Of a stretch of DNA of 64,000 nt, positions 9,098 through 18,497 are shown one piece after another; the stretch's first letter is position 1; each line of letters opens with the position of its first letter. Location: contig NZ_FRCY01000011.1 of NCBI RefSeq assembly GCF_900143075.1, forward strand, positions 62,001-126,000, written 5' to 3'. The stretch comes from Cyclobacterium lianum (GTDB taxonomy: Bacteria; Bacteroidota; Bacteroidia; Cytophagales; Cyclobacteriaceae). The notes beneath the pieces were generated by a model. It was given only the letters and a program-made list of their open reading frames with translations. It had not been told where the DNA came from and did not search any database. The position numbers and the translations under genes were made by a program.

Positions 9098-10149
9098 AAA
9101 AAAAGAAGGTACTATTCGTTACCCCATTTTTTCCTTCATTTGTCCTGAGTGATATACAGATTTTAAGAGAAAACTTCAGTATACGAATCAATAATTATCC
9201 GTGGCAGCATAAAATTCTGGCCCCAGCGTTTTTTGTTATTCAATTTTTTTCCGTGTTTGTTAATCTATTTAGAGTAGATGTATTGCTTACCAGCTTTGGA
9301 GGCTACTGGTCTGTATGGCCGGTACTTTTGGGGAAATTGTTCAGAAAACCCTCATTCATCATCTTGCATGGAACAGACTGCGCTTCAATTCCTGAATTAA
9401 ACTATGGGAGTCTGAGGTTACCATTATTAAAATGGGCCTGTAAGATATCTTACCAGCATGCAAGTCGTTTATTGCCAGTCAGTGAATCACTGGGCAATGT
9501 CTTCCTGGATTTTGATCCGGTCCTTATCCACAAATCTCAGGGCATTCACTACCACTTTCGGGATATCAAAACGCCCGTTACGGCAGTATACAATGGCTTT
9601 GACCACAAATTATGGCCGTACGAAGCATTTACCAAAAAACCTCCTAATACCTTTCTAGCGGTTATGTCGGCTGCTCAGTATAGACTGAAAGGCGGAGATA
9701 TTATCGAAGAAATAGCCTGGCTGCGCCCCGATCTTGATTTTAAAATTGCAGGATTGAATGCTCTGCAAAAACCGCTACCCCCCAATCTGCAGTTTTTAGG
9801 TAAATTATCTCAGCAAGAATTGTCGAACGCTTATCGCAGTAGTCGGTATTACCTGCAGCTATCTACGTTCGAAGGTTTTGGATGTGCCCTGGCAGAAGCC
9901 ATGCTTTCGGGATGTATCCCTATAGGTTCATCCGCAAACCACATCCCCAAAATCATTGCTGGCAATGGCCTTATTTTGCAAAAAAAGGATAGGACAATGT
10001 TGCTACAAGCCATCCAGCAACTGTTATCATTAAGCAAGCCAGAAGAAATTTCCCGAAAAGCACGGCGGCACATTATAAAAAACTACTCACTTACGCGTCG
10101 CAAAGAAACACTTTCCACGCTACTCAACAATTATGAGCAACCGAATTGA
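9094..10149 (+). CDS. Group 1 glycosyltransferase (GT-B fold)
   Basis: A 351-residue protein without a signal peptide. It begins MKKKKVLFVTPFFPSF, the first strand of a GT-B Rossmann fold. The C-terminal half carries YLQLSTFEGFGCALAEAMLSG followed by PIGSSANHIPKII, the nucleotide-sugar binding E-x(7)-E-like region of GT4-type enzymes. It would transfer a sugar to a lipid-linked or glycan acceptor at the inner face of the membrane. It overlaps the YfhO gene upstream by 4 bases and the FkbM methyltransferase downstream by 17, so the three form one operon. A short hydrophobic stretch at about residues 45-60 may be membrane-associated. Sugar and acceptor are not predictable. Confidence 0.83.
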   Translation: MKKKKVLFVTPFFPSFVLSDIQILRENFSIRINNYPWQHKILAPAFFVIQFFSVFVNLFRVDVLLTSFGGYWSVWPVLLGKLFRKPSFIILHGTDCASIPELNYGSLRLPLLKWACKISYQHASRLLPVSESLGNVFLDFDPVLIHKSQGIHYHFRDIKTPVTAVYNGFDHKLWPYEAFTKKPPNTFLAVMSAAQYRLKGGDIIEEIAWLRPDLDFKIAGLNALQKPLPPNLQFLGKLSQQELSNAYRSSRYYLQLSTFEGFGCALAEAMLSGCIPIGSSANHIPKIIAGNGLILQKKDRTMLLQAIQQLLSLSKPEEISRKARRHIIKNYSLTRRKETLSTLLNNYEQPN

Positions 10150-10990
10150 AGCCTTTCTAAGCATTTTAACCCGAGAGCTTTATCGGGTTCCCGGCGGATA
10201 TTTCATTGTCCAATTCGTGAAAAACAGGTTTTGCAGTACCCAAGGCAGTCCTGACTGGAGAACTTTTCGGTTTAGAGGGATCACCTTTAAGGTCGATATC
10301 ACAAAAGGCATGGGAAATGCCATCTTCTGGAGGGGAGCTCACGATTGGGCCCCTTTATTTGTATTGGAACGTGTGCTGCAAAAGGGAGCTACTTTTATTG
10401 ATGTTGGGGCGAACCAGGGTGAATATACGCTTTGGGGACTTCGGAAGGTTGGGCCTCAGGGAAAAGTAATTGCCTATGAACCGTCTGAGCGGTTATTCAG
10501 GCATCTTGAAGAAAATCTCGGGCTGAACCCTGAATATAAGCAGGTTGCTATTGCCCGAAAAATGGGACTATCGGATGCCCCTGGTAAACTTAAACTTTAC
10601 ACGAAATCGGGAATCAATGAGGGAGTCAACAGCATGTTCCCATCAGAAGAGCATGACATTTTCCTCAATGAAATCGAGCTTTCGACACTGGACAAGGAAG
10701 TGGAAATTTTGAATTTACAGGCCGTAGATTGTTTAAAAATAGATGTGGAAGGTGCTGAGTTGCATGTTCTCCGGGGCGCAGAAAGAACCATAAAAAAATT
10801 CAAACCTGTCATTATCACCGAAGTCAATCAGACTTCATGTGAGGCCGCCGGTTATGAGACCTTAGAAATATTGGAATTTCTCAAGGATCGCAATTATAAA
10901 TTATTCAAAATCGGGCTTAGGGGTAAATTAGACCCTATAAGAAGTATGTTAATTTCTGAATTTTCCAATGTGGTTGCCTTTCCTGAATGA
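10133..10990 (+). CDS. FkbM family SAM-dependent methyltransferase
   Basis: A 285-residue cytoplasmic protein. ATFIDVGANQGEYTLWG (about residues 86-102) is the glycine-rich SAM-binding motif I of FkbM methyltransferases; VIAYEPSERLFRHLEENL gives the acidic residue that binds the SAM ribose; DCLKIDVEGAELHVLRGA is the family hallmark near residues 200-217. FkbM enzymes O-methylate sugars or polyketides, and in glycan clusters they usually cap or decorate sugars. The start overlaps the glycosyltransferase upstream by 17 bases. Its TGA stop at 10988-10990 abuts the stop of the convergent surface-protein gene with no bases between. Confidence 0.88.
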   Translation: MSNRIEAFLSILTRELYRVPGGYFIVQFVKNRFCSTQGSPDWRTFRFRGITFKVDITKGMGNAIFWRGAHDWAPLFVLERVLQKGATFIDVGANQGEYTLWGLRKVGPQGKVIAYEPSERLFRHLEENLGLNPEYKQVAIARKMGLSDAPGKLKLYTKSGINEGVNSMFPSEEHDIFLNEIELSTLDKEVEILNLQAVDCLKIDVEGAELHVLRGAERTIKKFKPVIITEVNQTSCEAAGYETLEILEFLKDRNYKLFKIGLRGKLDPIRSMLISEFSNVVAFPE

Positions 10991-13948
10991 CTATCTCAAT
11001 AAGGTAAAAGACCCTGCGAGTTGGCTATCTGCCACTTCTTTGTTGCTATAAGTAATTTTGTAAAGATAATTTCCTACAGGCATCTCTATACCCTCGTGCC
11101 TGCCATCCCATCCCCTACTGTGGATGTCGGAGGTAAAATAGAGTAGCTCTCCCCAGCGGTTGAATACCCAGAACTGGATGTTCGTCAATTCAGAAAAAAC
11201 TGGAAAAAAATATTCATTTGAGTTATTTCCATTTGGACTAAAAGCGGTGGGGACGCGGATAAAAAACCCAGAGATTTCCAAAAACTCTTCGTACATGGCA
11301 GTACAGCCATTTTCATCTGTTACCTGGAGTCGAACCAAAAAATGCCCGCTCTCCTGATAATTCATGCTTGGATTTTGCGCTGTACTATGTTGACCGTTTC
11401 CAAAATCCCAAAAGTACATAGGGTTCTGTCCTGAACCCGCATTACCAAAAAACTGAATTTCAGAATCCTGATATAAGATACCAGATTCAGAATAGGAACT
11501 GGAATTAAATGTGAAATCAGCTTCCCAATCTACCTGCTCTATTTGGATTATCTCAACAGTTTTCCTGACTGTACAGCCATTCAAATCTTCCAGGTCCAGC
11601 GTATAAATACCACCTTTCAAATCTGATATTTCATGGAGTCCAGTCGAGGGAATAACAATCTGTTCTGAAAGGGCAGTTCCTTCATTGCCCTGACCAGAAA
11701 CCGAAAGGACAAATGGTGTATTTTCCCCCTCTACGGCGATAACAATATTTCCGTCGGCTTCCTGATTGCAACCCAGATTTAGAATACTCTCTTCCTCAAG
11801 AATTTCCAGAGAAAAAACCGGATAGTCAGGTAGGATCACCGACGTTTCAATCTTACATCCTAAAGCGTCTGTCACAATTACTTTGTATTCACCTGCATCG
11901 ACATTTGTCAAAGTAGAGCTTGTCGAATTGGTAGCATCATTCCACAAATAAGAAAAAGGGGCTATCCCTCCAGACACCTCCACTCCAATTTCGTTTTCAT
12001 CCACCTGTTGGCAATCTACCTTTCTGTTTACCCATGGCACAAGTGATAAGGTATTTCTGATTAACTTAATCTCCCGGAAACACTCCTTTCCGAGGCTAGG
12101 TGTCGCATATACCGATAATTCATCCTGGTCCATAGAAAGATATTGATCAACGTCCAAGGCAGGCTCATCATATCCAGCAGGAGGATTTTTAAAAAACAGC
12201 GTGCCTTCCGGGAAATATTCGTAGAGATCTCCAACTTGTACACTATCGTTTTCTGAAGCACAAACAGGGATCTTCAGGTTTTGAAAATCCCAACCACATT
12301 TTTCAGCTAAATAGGTATTAACGTCCAGATCAAACGCCAAAGGCCCCTTGATATTCCGAGACAAACATTCTTCTGACAGTATCGTATCAGAGACAAATGA
12401 TGTCGGATCAAGGGGAGACTGGGACAGTGTATTAACACCAAACAATAGCCCGTCAATCTCAAATGTCTCTTCGCAAATTGCGAAAAGTCGCTCACAATCA
12501 TCTGTAACACGCAAAGTATAGTCAACGAAAGCCAATTCCTCATCCTTGTTTTCTGTTACCGGCAAATGTCCCATTTCCCAAATAATCTTTCCACCTGCCC
12601 CTGCCTCCGCAAGAAATTCAAATTCTCCATTATTATATTGATCAACCAATAGATTTGGGCTAGCATCCAAAAATAATAAACCATCTGGAAGCGGAATTTC
12701 GATCCTTGAATGGTCGATGGTAACGTCACCCCGGTTTCTAACTGTTGCTCGAATTTTCAATTCGTCGCCGGGAAAAATATTTGTTTTTGGCCCGTTTACT
12801 TCATTTCCATTAACTGAAAGAAGTTCATGAAAAGTTTCTACCTCCACGTCAGTAGCATCAATGGCCATAGTTATATTGTAAATCACATACACGTCCCAGG
12901 TCGATCCATACCTGAATTGGGTATTGCTTTGATTGTTTCCAATGATAGCATTTCCCTTGTTATCAATTTCAAAAACAGAGATATCCATTCCAGTATTATT
13001 CTTTAACTCCGGGTTTCTGGGGTTACCTCCAGTATATATTGAGGAGTTGAAGAAATTATTAACCTGGTTATTACCATGACTTAATCTCAAAAAATCATTG
13101 CTACCTTCTCCCCTTTCTATAGCGAAGTAGTCTCCATCGGCACCAACATCTCCCTCCCCTGCCATTACCCCCACTTTAACATTTACATCTCCCTTTTGTA
13201 TGGCAGACAATCCTGAAACCTGTATGTCATATGATGCTGCTCCTTGCCCTCTTACAAAGGCATATCCATCAAAAACCGAAATGTCTCGCCTTTTCATGGA
13301 TGGGTTTTCATACACCACCACCATGCCCCAGCCACCGTAGTGATAATTTGTGCCTTCTACCAGGCCAATATCTGCAACTGTATAGTCGCCCTCTCCCCAA
13401 TTCCGTACCAGGTCAGTTACGTCCCTGTAGCCTACGAATAAGCCCAGGTCAGCGGTGAGAGAAGTTGGATACCTGATCTCATCATCTGTCGCTTGCAGCT
13501 CGACATATTCCTGCTGGCCAGGCCCTTTCAATTTTATCTTCCTTTTATCAAATTGTCTCGTGACACCATCTTTTGTCACCTCAAAAATAGTATGAGATGG
13601 TCCCCTTCCAGACCAATATAACCCTGCAAATAATACCCTCGTGCAATTTCTGGTGGCTTCATTCTCGTTTGAATAAATTAGTGTCGCTGAAGAGCTGTTG
13701 AAGGTTTCAGGATCAGTATCTACATCTACATATACCATCATCCCATCATTCATTAAATCTTCCTCATAATCCAATAAAGTCATATTGGTATTGCCTATCA
13801 TGGCGAAATCACCATTTATATTATAAGTAGTTCTAGAGGCTGACTCAACTGGACTTCTTTTTGAAAAATCAATTCTAACTTGAGAAAACAATTCATGACT
13901 TGTAATAAAAAAAAGAAAAACAAAAGATTTTAAAAATAGCCTCTCCAT
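10991..13948 (-). CDS. Secreted surface protein with SprB repeat, PKD and type B T9SS sorting domain
   Basis: A 985-residue protein with a signal peptide (MERLFLKSFVFLFFITSHELFSQ). Residues about 25-380 form a large domain I cannot name, with LFAGLYWSGRGPS, GGWGMVVVYENPS and a run of short beta-strand segments. A DUF11-like sandwich follows (about 385-520, with IPLPDGLLFLDASP). Next comes a classic SprB repeat at about 655-725 (GGIAPFSYLWNDAT, then DAGEYKVIVTDALGC) and a PKD domain at about 815-893 (YFWDFGNGQHSTAQNPSMNY). The last 91 residues (RVPTAFSPNG, then FNRWGELLY) are the gliding-type C-terminal sorting domain. It is expected to leave the cell by the T9SS and remain surface-linked. Unlike the 1217-5581 adhesin it has no adjacent SprF-like gene. 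An inverted repeat (14026-14041) lies upstream. Confidence 0.85.
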   Translation of the reverse strand: MERLFLKSFVFLFFITSHELFSQVRIDFSKRSPVESASRTTYNINGDFAMIGNTNMTLLDYEEDLMNDGMMVYVDVDTDPETFNSSSATLIYSNENEATRNCTRVLFAGLYWSGRGPSHTIFEVTKDGVTRQFDKRKIKLKGPGQQEYVELQATDDEIRYPTSLTADLGLFVGYRDVTDLVRNWGEGDYTVADIGLVEGTNYHYGGWGMVVVYENPSMKRRDISVFDGYAFVRGQGAASYDIQVSGLSAIQKGDVNVKVGVMAGEGDVGADGDYFAIERGEGSNDFLRLSHGNNQVNNFFNSSIYTGGNPRNPELKNNTGMDISVFEIDNKGNAIIGNNQSNTQFRYGSTWDVYVIYNITMAIDATDVEVETFHELLSVNGNEVNGPKTNIFPGDELKIRATVRNRGDVTIDHSRIEIPLPDGLLFLDASPNLLVDQYNNGEFEFLAEAGAGGKIIWEMGHLPVTENKDEELAFVDYTLRVTDDCERLFAICEETFEIDGLLFGVNTLSQSPLDPTSFVSDTILSEECLSRNIKGPLAFDLDVNTYLAEKCGWDFQNLKIPVCASENDSVQVGDLYEYFPEGTLFFKNPPAGYDEPALDVDQYLSMDQDELSVYATPSLGKECFREIKLIRNTLSLVPWVNRKVDCQQVDENEIGVEVSGGIAPFSYLWNDATNSTSSTLTNVDAGEYKVIVTDALGCKIETSVILPDYPVFSLEILEEESILNLGCNQEADGNIVIAVEGENTPFVLSVSGQGNEGTALSEQIVIPSTGLHEISDLKGGIYTLDLEDLNGCTVRKTVEIIQIEQVDWEADFTFNSSSYSESGILYQDSEIQFFGNAGSGQNPMYFWDFGNGQHSTAQNPSMNYQESGHFLVRLQVTDENGCTAMYEEFLEISGFFIRVPTAFSPNGNNSNEYFFPVFSELTNIQFWVFNRWGELLYFTSDIHSRGWDGRHEGIEMPVGNYLYKITYSNKEVADSQLAGSFTLLR

Positions 13949-14025
13949 ACCATCTTCACCTTAAAAAAACGAATACCATACAAAACAATTGGAAGTACAA
14001 TAATAATATATTTTTACTTTTTTCT

Positions 14026-14041
14026 AATTCACATTTGAATT
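14026..14041. repeat. Inverted repeat between divergent genes
   Basis: AATTCA and TGAATT flank the spacer CATT. The site is in the 199-base gap between the divergent surface-protein gene (10991-13948) and the flippase gene (start 14148), so it could serve as an operator for either. Six-base arms in AT-rich DNA can arise by chance. Confidence 0.25.
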
Positions 14042-14080
14042 AAATTTCTAGTAAAAACAGAAATCGGAAAAAACCCCGAA

Positions 14081-14115
14081 TTTGATCCGAATTTGCAGCA
14101 TATCGGGTACCTTTG
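14081..14115 (+). promoter_or_regulatory. Putative promoter of the flippase gene
   Basis: TTTG at 14081-14084, a 23-base spacer, then TACCTTTG at 14108-14115, an exact TAnnTTTG -7 box. Transcription would start near 14121. This places the promoter inside the frame that opens at the upstream ATG (14082) and supports translation from the TTG at 14148. Confidence 0.5.
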
Positions 14116-14147
14116 CTTCCAGGTTTTCGCCATCGTTTTACATCCCC

Positions 14148-15638
14148 TTGAGTACAATCGCCAAACAAAGCATACTGACCACCATCTCGTCCTATTTGGG
14201 CGTGGTGATTGGGTATTTCAACCTGCTTTGGCTACTGCCCTACGTGCTTGAACCCGGGCAAATTGGTCTGTTTAAAACCATACAAGACATGGCATTGCTC
14301 ATGACGCCCTTTGCTCAGATGGGCATAGCCAATGGCATCACCCGGTTTTTCCCGCAGGTGAAAGCTCAAAAGTATTCTTTTCTTACTTTCAGCCTCTGTT
14401 CGGGTTTCGTCGGCTACACCGTATTGCTGCTGGTGTTCCTGCTCTTCAAAACACCCATCAGCGCTGCATTTGTGGAAAAATCTCCCGAAGTAATCGCATA
14501 CATCCAGGTAGCATTGCTCATCACATTTCTATCGGTTTTCAATACCCTTCTGGAAGCCTTCAGCCGGTCATTTTTAAAAATCGCCATTCCTTCGCTGATA
14601 CGTGATGTGCTGCTGCGACTGCTAATGGCTTTGCTGGTGATCGGGTATTTTTTGCACCTTTATTCCTTTCCCCTCATGATTTGGGGAATAGCATTGGTCT
14701 ATCTGCTCACTCTGACAAGCATGGTGTTTTACATGCGACAAGCCGGCATCTTCCAAATTCAATTTGATTGGGAAAATATACCTGGCAAATTGAAGAAAGA
14801 CTTTTTGAAGTACAACATCATCACCATGCTCGGTACTGCCGGAGCCCTGCTGATCATGAAAATTGATAGCCTGATGGTCAGCTCCATGATTGGACTGGAA
14901 GCCAATGCCATCTACACCATCGGTTTTTCCATTGCAGTAGTGATCGAAATGCCCCGCAGGGCCATTTCCCAGGTAGCAATGCCTGTTATTTCCGAAAAAT
15001 TTGCTACCAACCGCCTCGGAGAAATCAACGAGCTCTATAAAAAAATTGCGGTCAACCAACTACTGGTTTGTGCGCTGGTGTTTTTACTGATATGGGTCAA
15101 TATTGACACCCTCTACCATTTTGTTCCCAATCGCCACGTGTATGAAGCAGGCCGATGGGTGGTATTGCTTATCGGTCTGGGCAAACTCAGCGATGTGTTG
15201 TTTTCTGTGAACGGAGAAATCATCGTTTTCTCACGCTTTTACGTTTTCAACATCACGGCTACCTTACTCATGGCCCTTACCGTAATCCTGCTCAACCTGC
15301 TATTAATCCCCCCATTTGGGATTGAAGGTGCAGCCCTTGCCTCTCTCCTGGCCATGTTCCTTTACAATCTGATCAAATTTCTGTATGTTAAAATAAAGTT
15401 GGGATTCAATCCCTTCACTCCGGGGGTATTTCTGGTCGCCCTTGCTGCAGCATTGAGCTGGGCGGTGTCCTACTTTTTACTGCCGGTTTTCGAATGGGTG
15501 ATTGTAGATCTGGTCTTGCGTAGCGGGCTGGTGACAGGAATGTACCTGACGCTGAGCTATTGGATGAAGGCTGCTCCGGAGGCAGAATCCTGGCTGCGAT
15601 CTGCTATCCGGCGCTGGGTTTACCGGTCTGGCAAATGA
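14148..15638 (+). CDS. Polysaccharide/oligosaccharide flippase (Wzx/MATE-like)
   Basis: A 496-residue integral membrane protein with about 12-14 hydrophobic helices across its length. STIAKQSILTTISSYLGVVIGYFNLL is the usual first helix of Wzx-like exporters (MOP superfamily). Such proteins flip undecaprenyl-linked glycan units across the inner membrane. I start at the TTG (14148) and not at the upstream ATG (14082): the 22 residues between look unlike the family, and a good promoter (14081-14115) lies within them. The gene runs convergently into the glycosyltransferase gene on the minus strand, overlapping it by 19 bases at the 3' ends. A second flippase lies at 19586. Confidence 0.82.
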   Translation: MSTIAKQSILTTISSYLGVVIGYFNLLWLLPYVLEPGQIGLFKTIQDMALLMTPFAQMGIANGITRFFPQVKAQKYSFLTFSLCSGFVGYTVLLLVFLLFKTPISAAFVEKSPEVIAYIQVALLITFLSVFNTLLEAFSRSFLKIAIPSLIRDVLLRLLMALLVIGYFLHLYSFPLMIWGIALVYLLTLTSMVFYMRQAGIFQIQFDWENIPGKLKKDFLKYNIITMLGTAGALLIMKIDSLMVSSMIGLEANAIYTIGFSIAVVIEMPRRAISQVAMPVISEKFATNRLGEINELYKKIAVNQLLVCALVFLLIWVNIDTLYHFVPNRHVYEAGRWVVLLIGLGKLSDVLFSVNGEIIVFSRFYVFNITATLLMALTVILLNLLLIPPFGIEGAALASLLAMFLYNLIKFLYVKIKLGFNPFTPGVFLVALAAALSWAVSYFLLPVFEWVIVDLVLRSGLVTGMYLTLSYWMKAAPEAESWLRSAIRRWVYRSGK

Positions 15639-16936
15639 ACGGCAGCCTTGCTCCTCACCATTTTCTCCAGCAGTTTTGCCAGCGTTTCGGTAAGGTTTCT
15701 TCGATGAAATAGCTCCAGCTTCGCCCCTGATCTCTTTTCCGGGGGATTCTGATACCTCAATGCTGACAAATGTCGCGAAAGGCCTTCAAGGTCTTCGTGG
15801 GCAAAAACAATTCCCGCCCCGGCTTTTCGGATAATGGCCGCTGCGTCTCCGCCAGGATCTCCCAGACCAATTATTGGTCGTCCTGTGGCCATGTATTCAA
15901 AAAGCTTCCCGGGTATATTTCCTTTGGCATTTTTGGTCTGCGTGAGTATCAGTAGCAGGGCATTTGCCTTCTTGTAATGGGCAAACACCTCCGAATGACT
16001 CAGGTAACCGGTTAGCACTACGTGTCTTTCCAGCCAATCGTCCTTTTTAATCGCGGCCAGTACCTGTGAACTTACCTTTCCCACAAATGTCAGGCGTACG
16101 ATTCCCTGTTCCTTTCCGAATACCGCTTTGAGGGCATGTAAAAAAGGCAGGGGATTTCTTATGGAGTCAATCACCCCGGTATAGACGATTTCAAGCAATG
16201 CCGTTTCAGGTCTGTGTTGCTGAAAATCAGCGGGCAGGTCATCGGGATCAAAGCCATTGGTAATTAACTGAATGTTTCTATCCGCCAATTCTCCCATCTC
16301 AGCAGCAAAGGTAGGAGAAATGGTGCTCAGTACATCCGCCTCCCGGAAAACCGATGCCTCCAATTGCCGGTGTTTGTTTCTGGCTCCCGATGTAAGCTTC
16401 AGGGTGTCCAGAAATTCCCATTCGGACCAGGGGTCCCGAAAATCTGCCAACCAGGGCAGCCCCGTTTTCCGCTTTAAATTGCGCCCAATCAGGTGCATGC
16501 TATGTGGAGGCCCCGTCGTAATGATGGCGCTGAAATTATTCTGGCCGCAGATGTCTGCAAGAAATTTTACCGACGGCTTCACCCAGAACACCCGCGGATC
16601 AGGGATCAGCAAATTACCCCGCATCCAGACAGCAAGGCGGTCCAGCATGGAGGGGTTTTTCTGCCCCAGAATGACACCGGTATCTTTGAGCTTTTTCCCT
16701 TTAGCCAACCTGAATAGTTGATACGGCTCCCAAATCGGAAATTTCAATACTTCCGTAGTTGGTGCTACCTCCTTTTCAAGCGTGGAGTCAGACAGGCCAA
16801 AATCTGGGTTTTCAGGCGTAAACACGACCGGCTGCCAGCCAAACTCGGGCAGAAATTTCGTGAATTTCAGCCATCGCTGTACCCCAGAACCTGCACTTGG
16901 CGGCCAGTAATAGGTGATGATCAAGACCCGTTTCAT
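15620..16936 (-). CDS. Glycosyltransferase family 4-like protein
   Basis: A 438-residue GT-B protein. It begins MKRVLIITYYWPPSAGSGVQ, the first Rossmann strand with the glycine-rich loop seen in GT4 acceptor domains. The donor domain has FVGKVSSQVLAAI and GKLFEYMATGRPIIGLGDPGGD (about residues 360-382), the nucleotide-sugar binding region. The frame is open 96 bases further upstream, but those residues do not look like the family and the ATG at 16934-16936 gives the standard N terminus. It lies 55 bases downstream of the isocitrate dehydrogenase gene on the same strand and may be read through from it. It probably acts in surface glycan synthesis with the convergent flippase. Confidence 0.83.
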   Translation of the reverse strand: MKRVLIITYYWPPSAGSGVQRWLKFTKFLPEFGWQPVVFTPENPDFGLSDSTLEKEVAPTTEVLKFPIWEPYQLFRLAKGKKLKDTGVILGQKNPSMLDRLAVWMRGNLLIPDPRVFWVKPSVKFLADICGQNNFSAIITTGPPHSMHLIGRNLKRKTGLPWLADFRDPWSEWEFLDTLKLTSGARNKHRQLEASVFREADVLSTISPTFAAEMGELADRNIQLITNGFDPDDLPADFQQHRPETALLEIVYTGVIDSIRNPLPFLHALKAVFGKEQGIVRLTFVGKVSSQVLAAIKKDDWLERHVVLTGYLSHSEVFAHYKKANALLLILTQTKNAKGNIPGKLFEYMATGRPIIGLGDPGGDAAAIIRKAGAGIVFAHEDLEGLSRHLSALRYQNPPEKRSGAKLELFHRRNLTETLAKLLEKMVRSKAAVHLPDR

Positions 16937-16991
16937 ACCAAAACAATAACATGAAGGCCAAAGTGGCCCATGTACTAGCTCTATCTGTGGA

Positions 16992-18458
16992 CTATTCTCC
17001 CTGAGCAAGAGAAAAACCTCTTTCCCCGTCAAAGGTGTATAAATGCTCGGTCTTCACAAAATCAAACCCAAGCTGGTTTACCTGCCGCAGTACTTCGATG
17101 ACCTGTTCATGGGAAATGGCCGTCTCGTCCGCATTGAAAAATCTTACCCGCCAGTGGTCTGAGCAAAACGTTTCCTTCATTCCATCTGGATAAACCCTTA
17201 CCCCTCTGTTGGTGATCAATTGCATTTTCAATCCGTCCGCATCTACTTTCCTGAGTTTGTTCCCGATGGTATTGGCATTCCGGTTTGCCTCCTTCCAATC
17301 GATAAATACATCCAGGCCAATGAGGACTTTCTCTGCAGGTTTTACCTCCCTCAGTGCCAGAGCCTTCCTGGTTTCTTCCTCGCTGCGTACTTCTTTGGCA
17401 AAATCCGCTTTCTTTAAATTTTTGGGTGCCCTGCCAAGCCTTTCTATCACCGCCTCGGCAAACTCCTGCGTACCCACTTTCTTTTTGCTGATACCATCCC
17501 GGTAAATATCTCCTGTGTGGATCCCGTCTTCCAGCGTGGCCATCCAGGCGTTGCTGATCCTTTCTGCGACTTCCGGCTGCCCGATATGGACCAGCATCAT
17601 GACTGCCCCATTGAGCAGGCCGGAGGGATTGGCGATATCCATTCCGGCAATATCAGGTGCGGAGCCGTGAATCGCCTCAAACATGGCCACTTCTTCTCCT
17701 ATATTGGCGGATCCTCCCAGACCTACCGATCCCGTGATCTGAGCGGCTACATCGGAAATGATGTCTCCGTACAGATTTAAGGTTACGATCACGTCAAACA
17801 TCTCCGGCTTGTCCGCAATCAGTGCGGTACCTATATCGATGATTTTATGGTCCGTTTCGATCTCTGGATATTCTTTGGCCACCTCCCTGAATACCCTGTG
17901 GAAGAGTCCGTCTGCCAGTTTCATGATATTGTCCTTGGTCATACAGGTGACTTTCCTGCGGTTATTCATCCGCGCGTATTCGAAAGCATACCGGATGATT
18001 TTTTCACTTCCCGGCCTGGAAATCAATTTCAAACATTGGTATACCTCATCCGTCTGCCGGTGTTCGATACCAGCGTACAGATCCTCTTCATTTTCCCGAA
18101 TGATCACCATGTCTGTCTGCGGAAAATGGGTCCTGACAAATGGCGCATATGCTTTGCAAGGGCGTACATTTGCGTACAAACCCAGGGTTTTTCTGGTGGT
18201 CACATTCAGACTCTTAAAACCTCCACCCTGAGGCGTGGTGATAGGCGATTTTAGAAATACCTTGGTACTGCGGAGAGAATCCCATGCATTGGGCTCAATC
18301 CCCGAACTGATTCCCTTCAAATAAACCTGTTCGCCGATTTCAATAACTTCTGTCTCAATGGCAGCACCGGCTTTTTCCAGTATGGACAATGTCGCTTTCA
18401 TGATTTCCGGGCCTATACCATCTCCATAGGCAACTGTTATTTTTCTTTTTTCGGACAT
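16992..18458 (-). CDS. icd: Isocitrate dehydrogenase, NADP-dependent (long, Thermus-like form)
   Basis: A 488-residue enzyme that oxidatively decarboxylates isocitrate to 2-oxoglutarate in the TCA cycle. KRKITVAYGDGIGPEIM starts the isocitrate/isopropylmalate dehydrogenase fold. KSPITTPQGGGFKSLNVTTR is the substrate-binding loop, and IIRENEEDLYAGIEH and NLYGDIISDVAAQITG are conserved active-site strands carrying the metal-binding aspartates. About 145 extra C-terminal residues (from roughly 345) make it longer than the 415-residue E. coli enzyme and closer to the roughly 496-residue Thermus type. I start at the ATG 18456-18458, since the 23 upstream residues are not family-like. A -7 box (18498-18505) lies upstream, and the gene is divergent from the crotonase gene. 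Confidence 0.9.
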   Translation of the reverse strand: MSEKRKITVAYGDGIGPEIMKATLSILEKAGAAIETEVIEIGEQVYLKGISSGIEPNAWDSLRSTKVFLKSPITTPQGGGFKSLNVTTRKTLGLYANVRPCKAYAPFVRTHFPQTDMVIIRENEEDLYAGIEHRQTDEVYQCLKLISRPGSEKIIRYAFEYARMNNRRKVTCMTKDNIMKLADGLFHRVFREVAKEYPEIETDHKIIDIGTALIADKPEMFDVIVTLNLYGDIISDVAAQITGSVGLGGSANIGEEVAMFEAIHGSAPDIAGMDIANPSGLLNGAVMMLVHIGQPEVAERISNAWMATLEDGIHTGDIYRDGISKKKVGTQEFAEAVIERLGRAPKNLKKADFAKEVRSEEETRKALALREVKPAEKVLIGLDVFIDWKEANRNANTIGNKLRKVDADGLKMQLITNRGVRVYPDGMKETFCSDHWRVRFFNADETAISHEQVIEVLRQVNQLGFDFVKTEHLYTFDGERGFSLAQGE

Positions 18459-18497
18459 AAGGATTGACGTTGAATTTAAATTTTGAATAAGATAGTA

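Noticed and set aside
14082-14147. ATG start of the flippase at 14082
   Set aside because: It lies on top of the promoter boxes, and the 22 extra residues are unlike Wzx N termini.
16937-17032. Extended N terminus of the GT4-like protein
   Set aside because: The 32 extra residues are not conserved-looking, and the inner ATG gives the standard MKRVLIITYY start.
17758-18231. Plus-strand open frame of 157 codons within icd
   Set aside because: It lies antisense to the conserved dehydrogenase and has no recognisable product.
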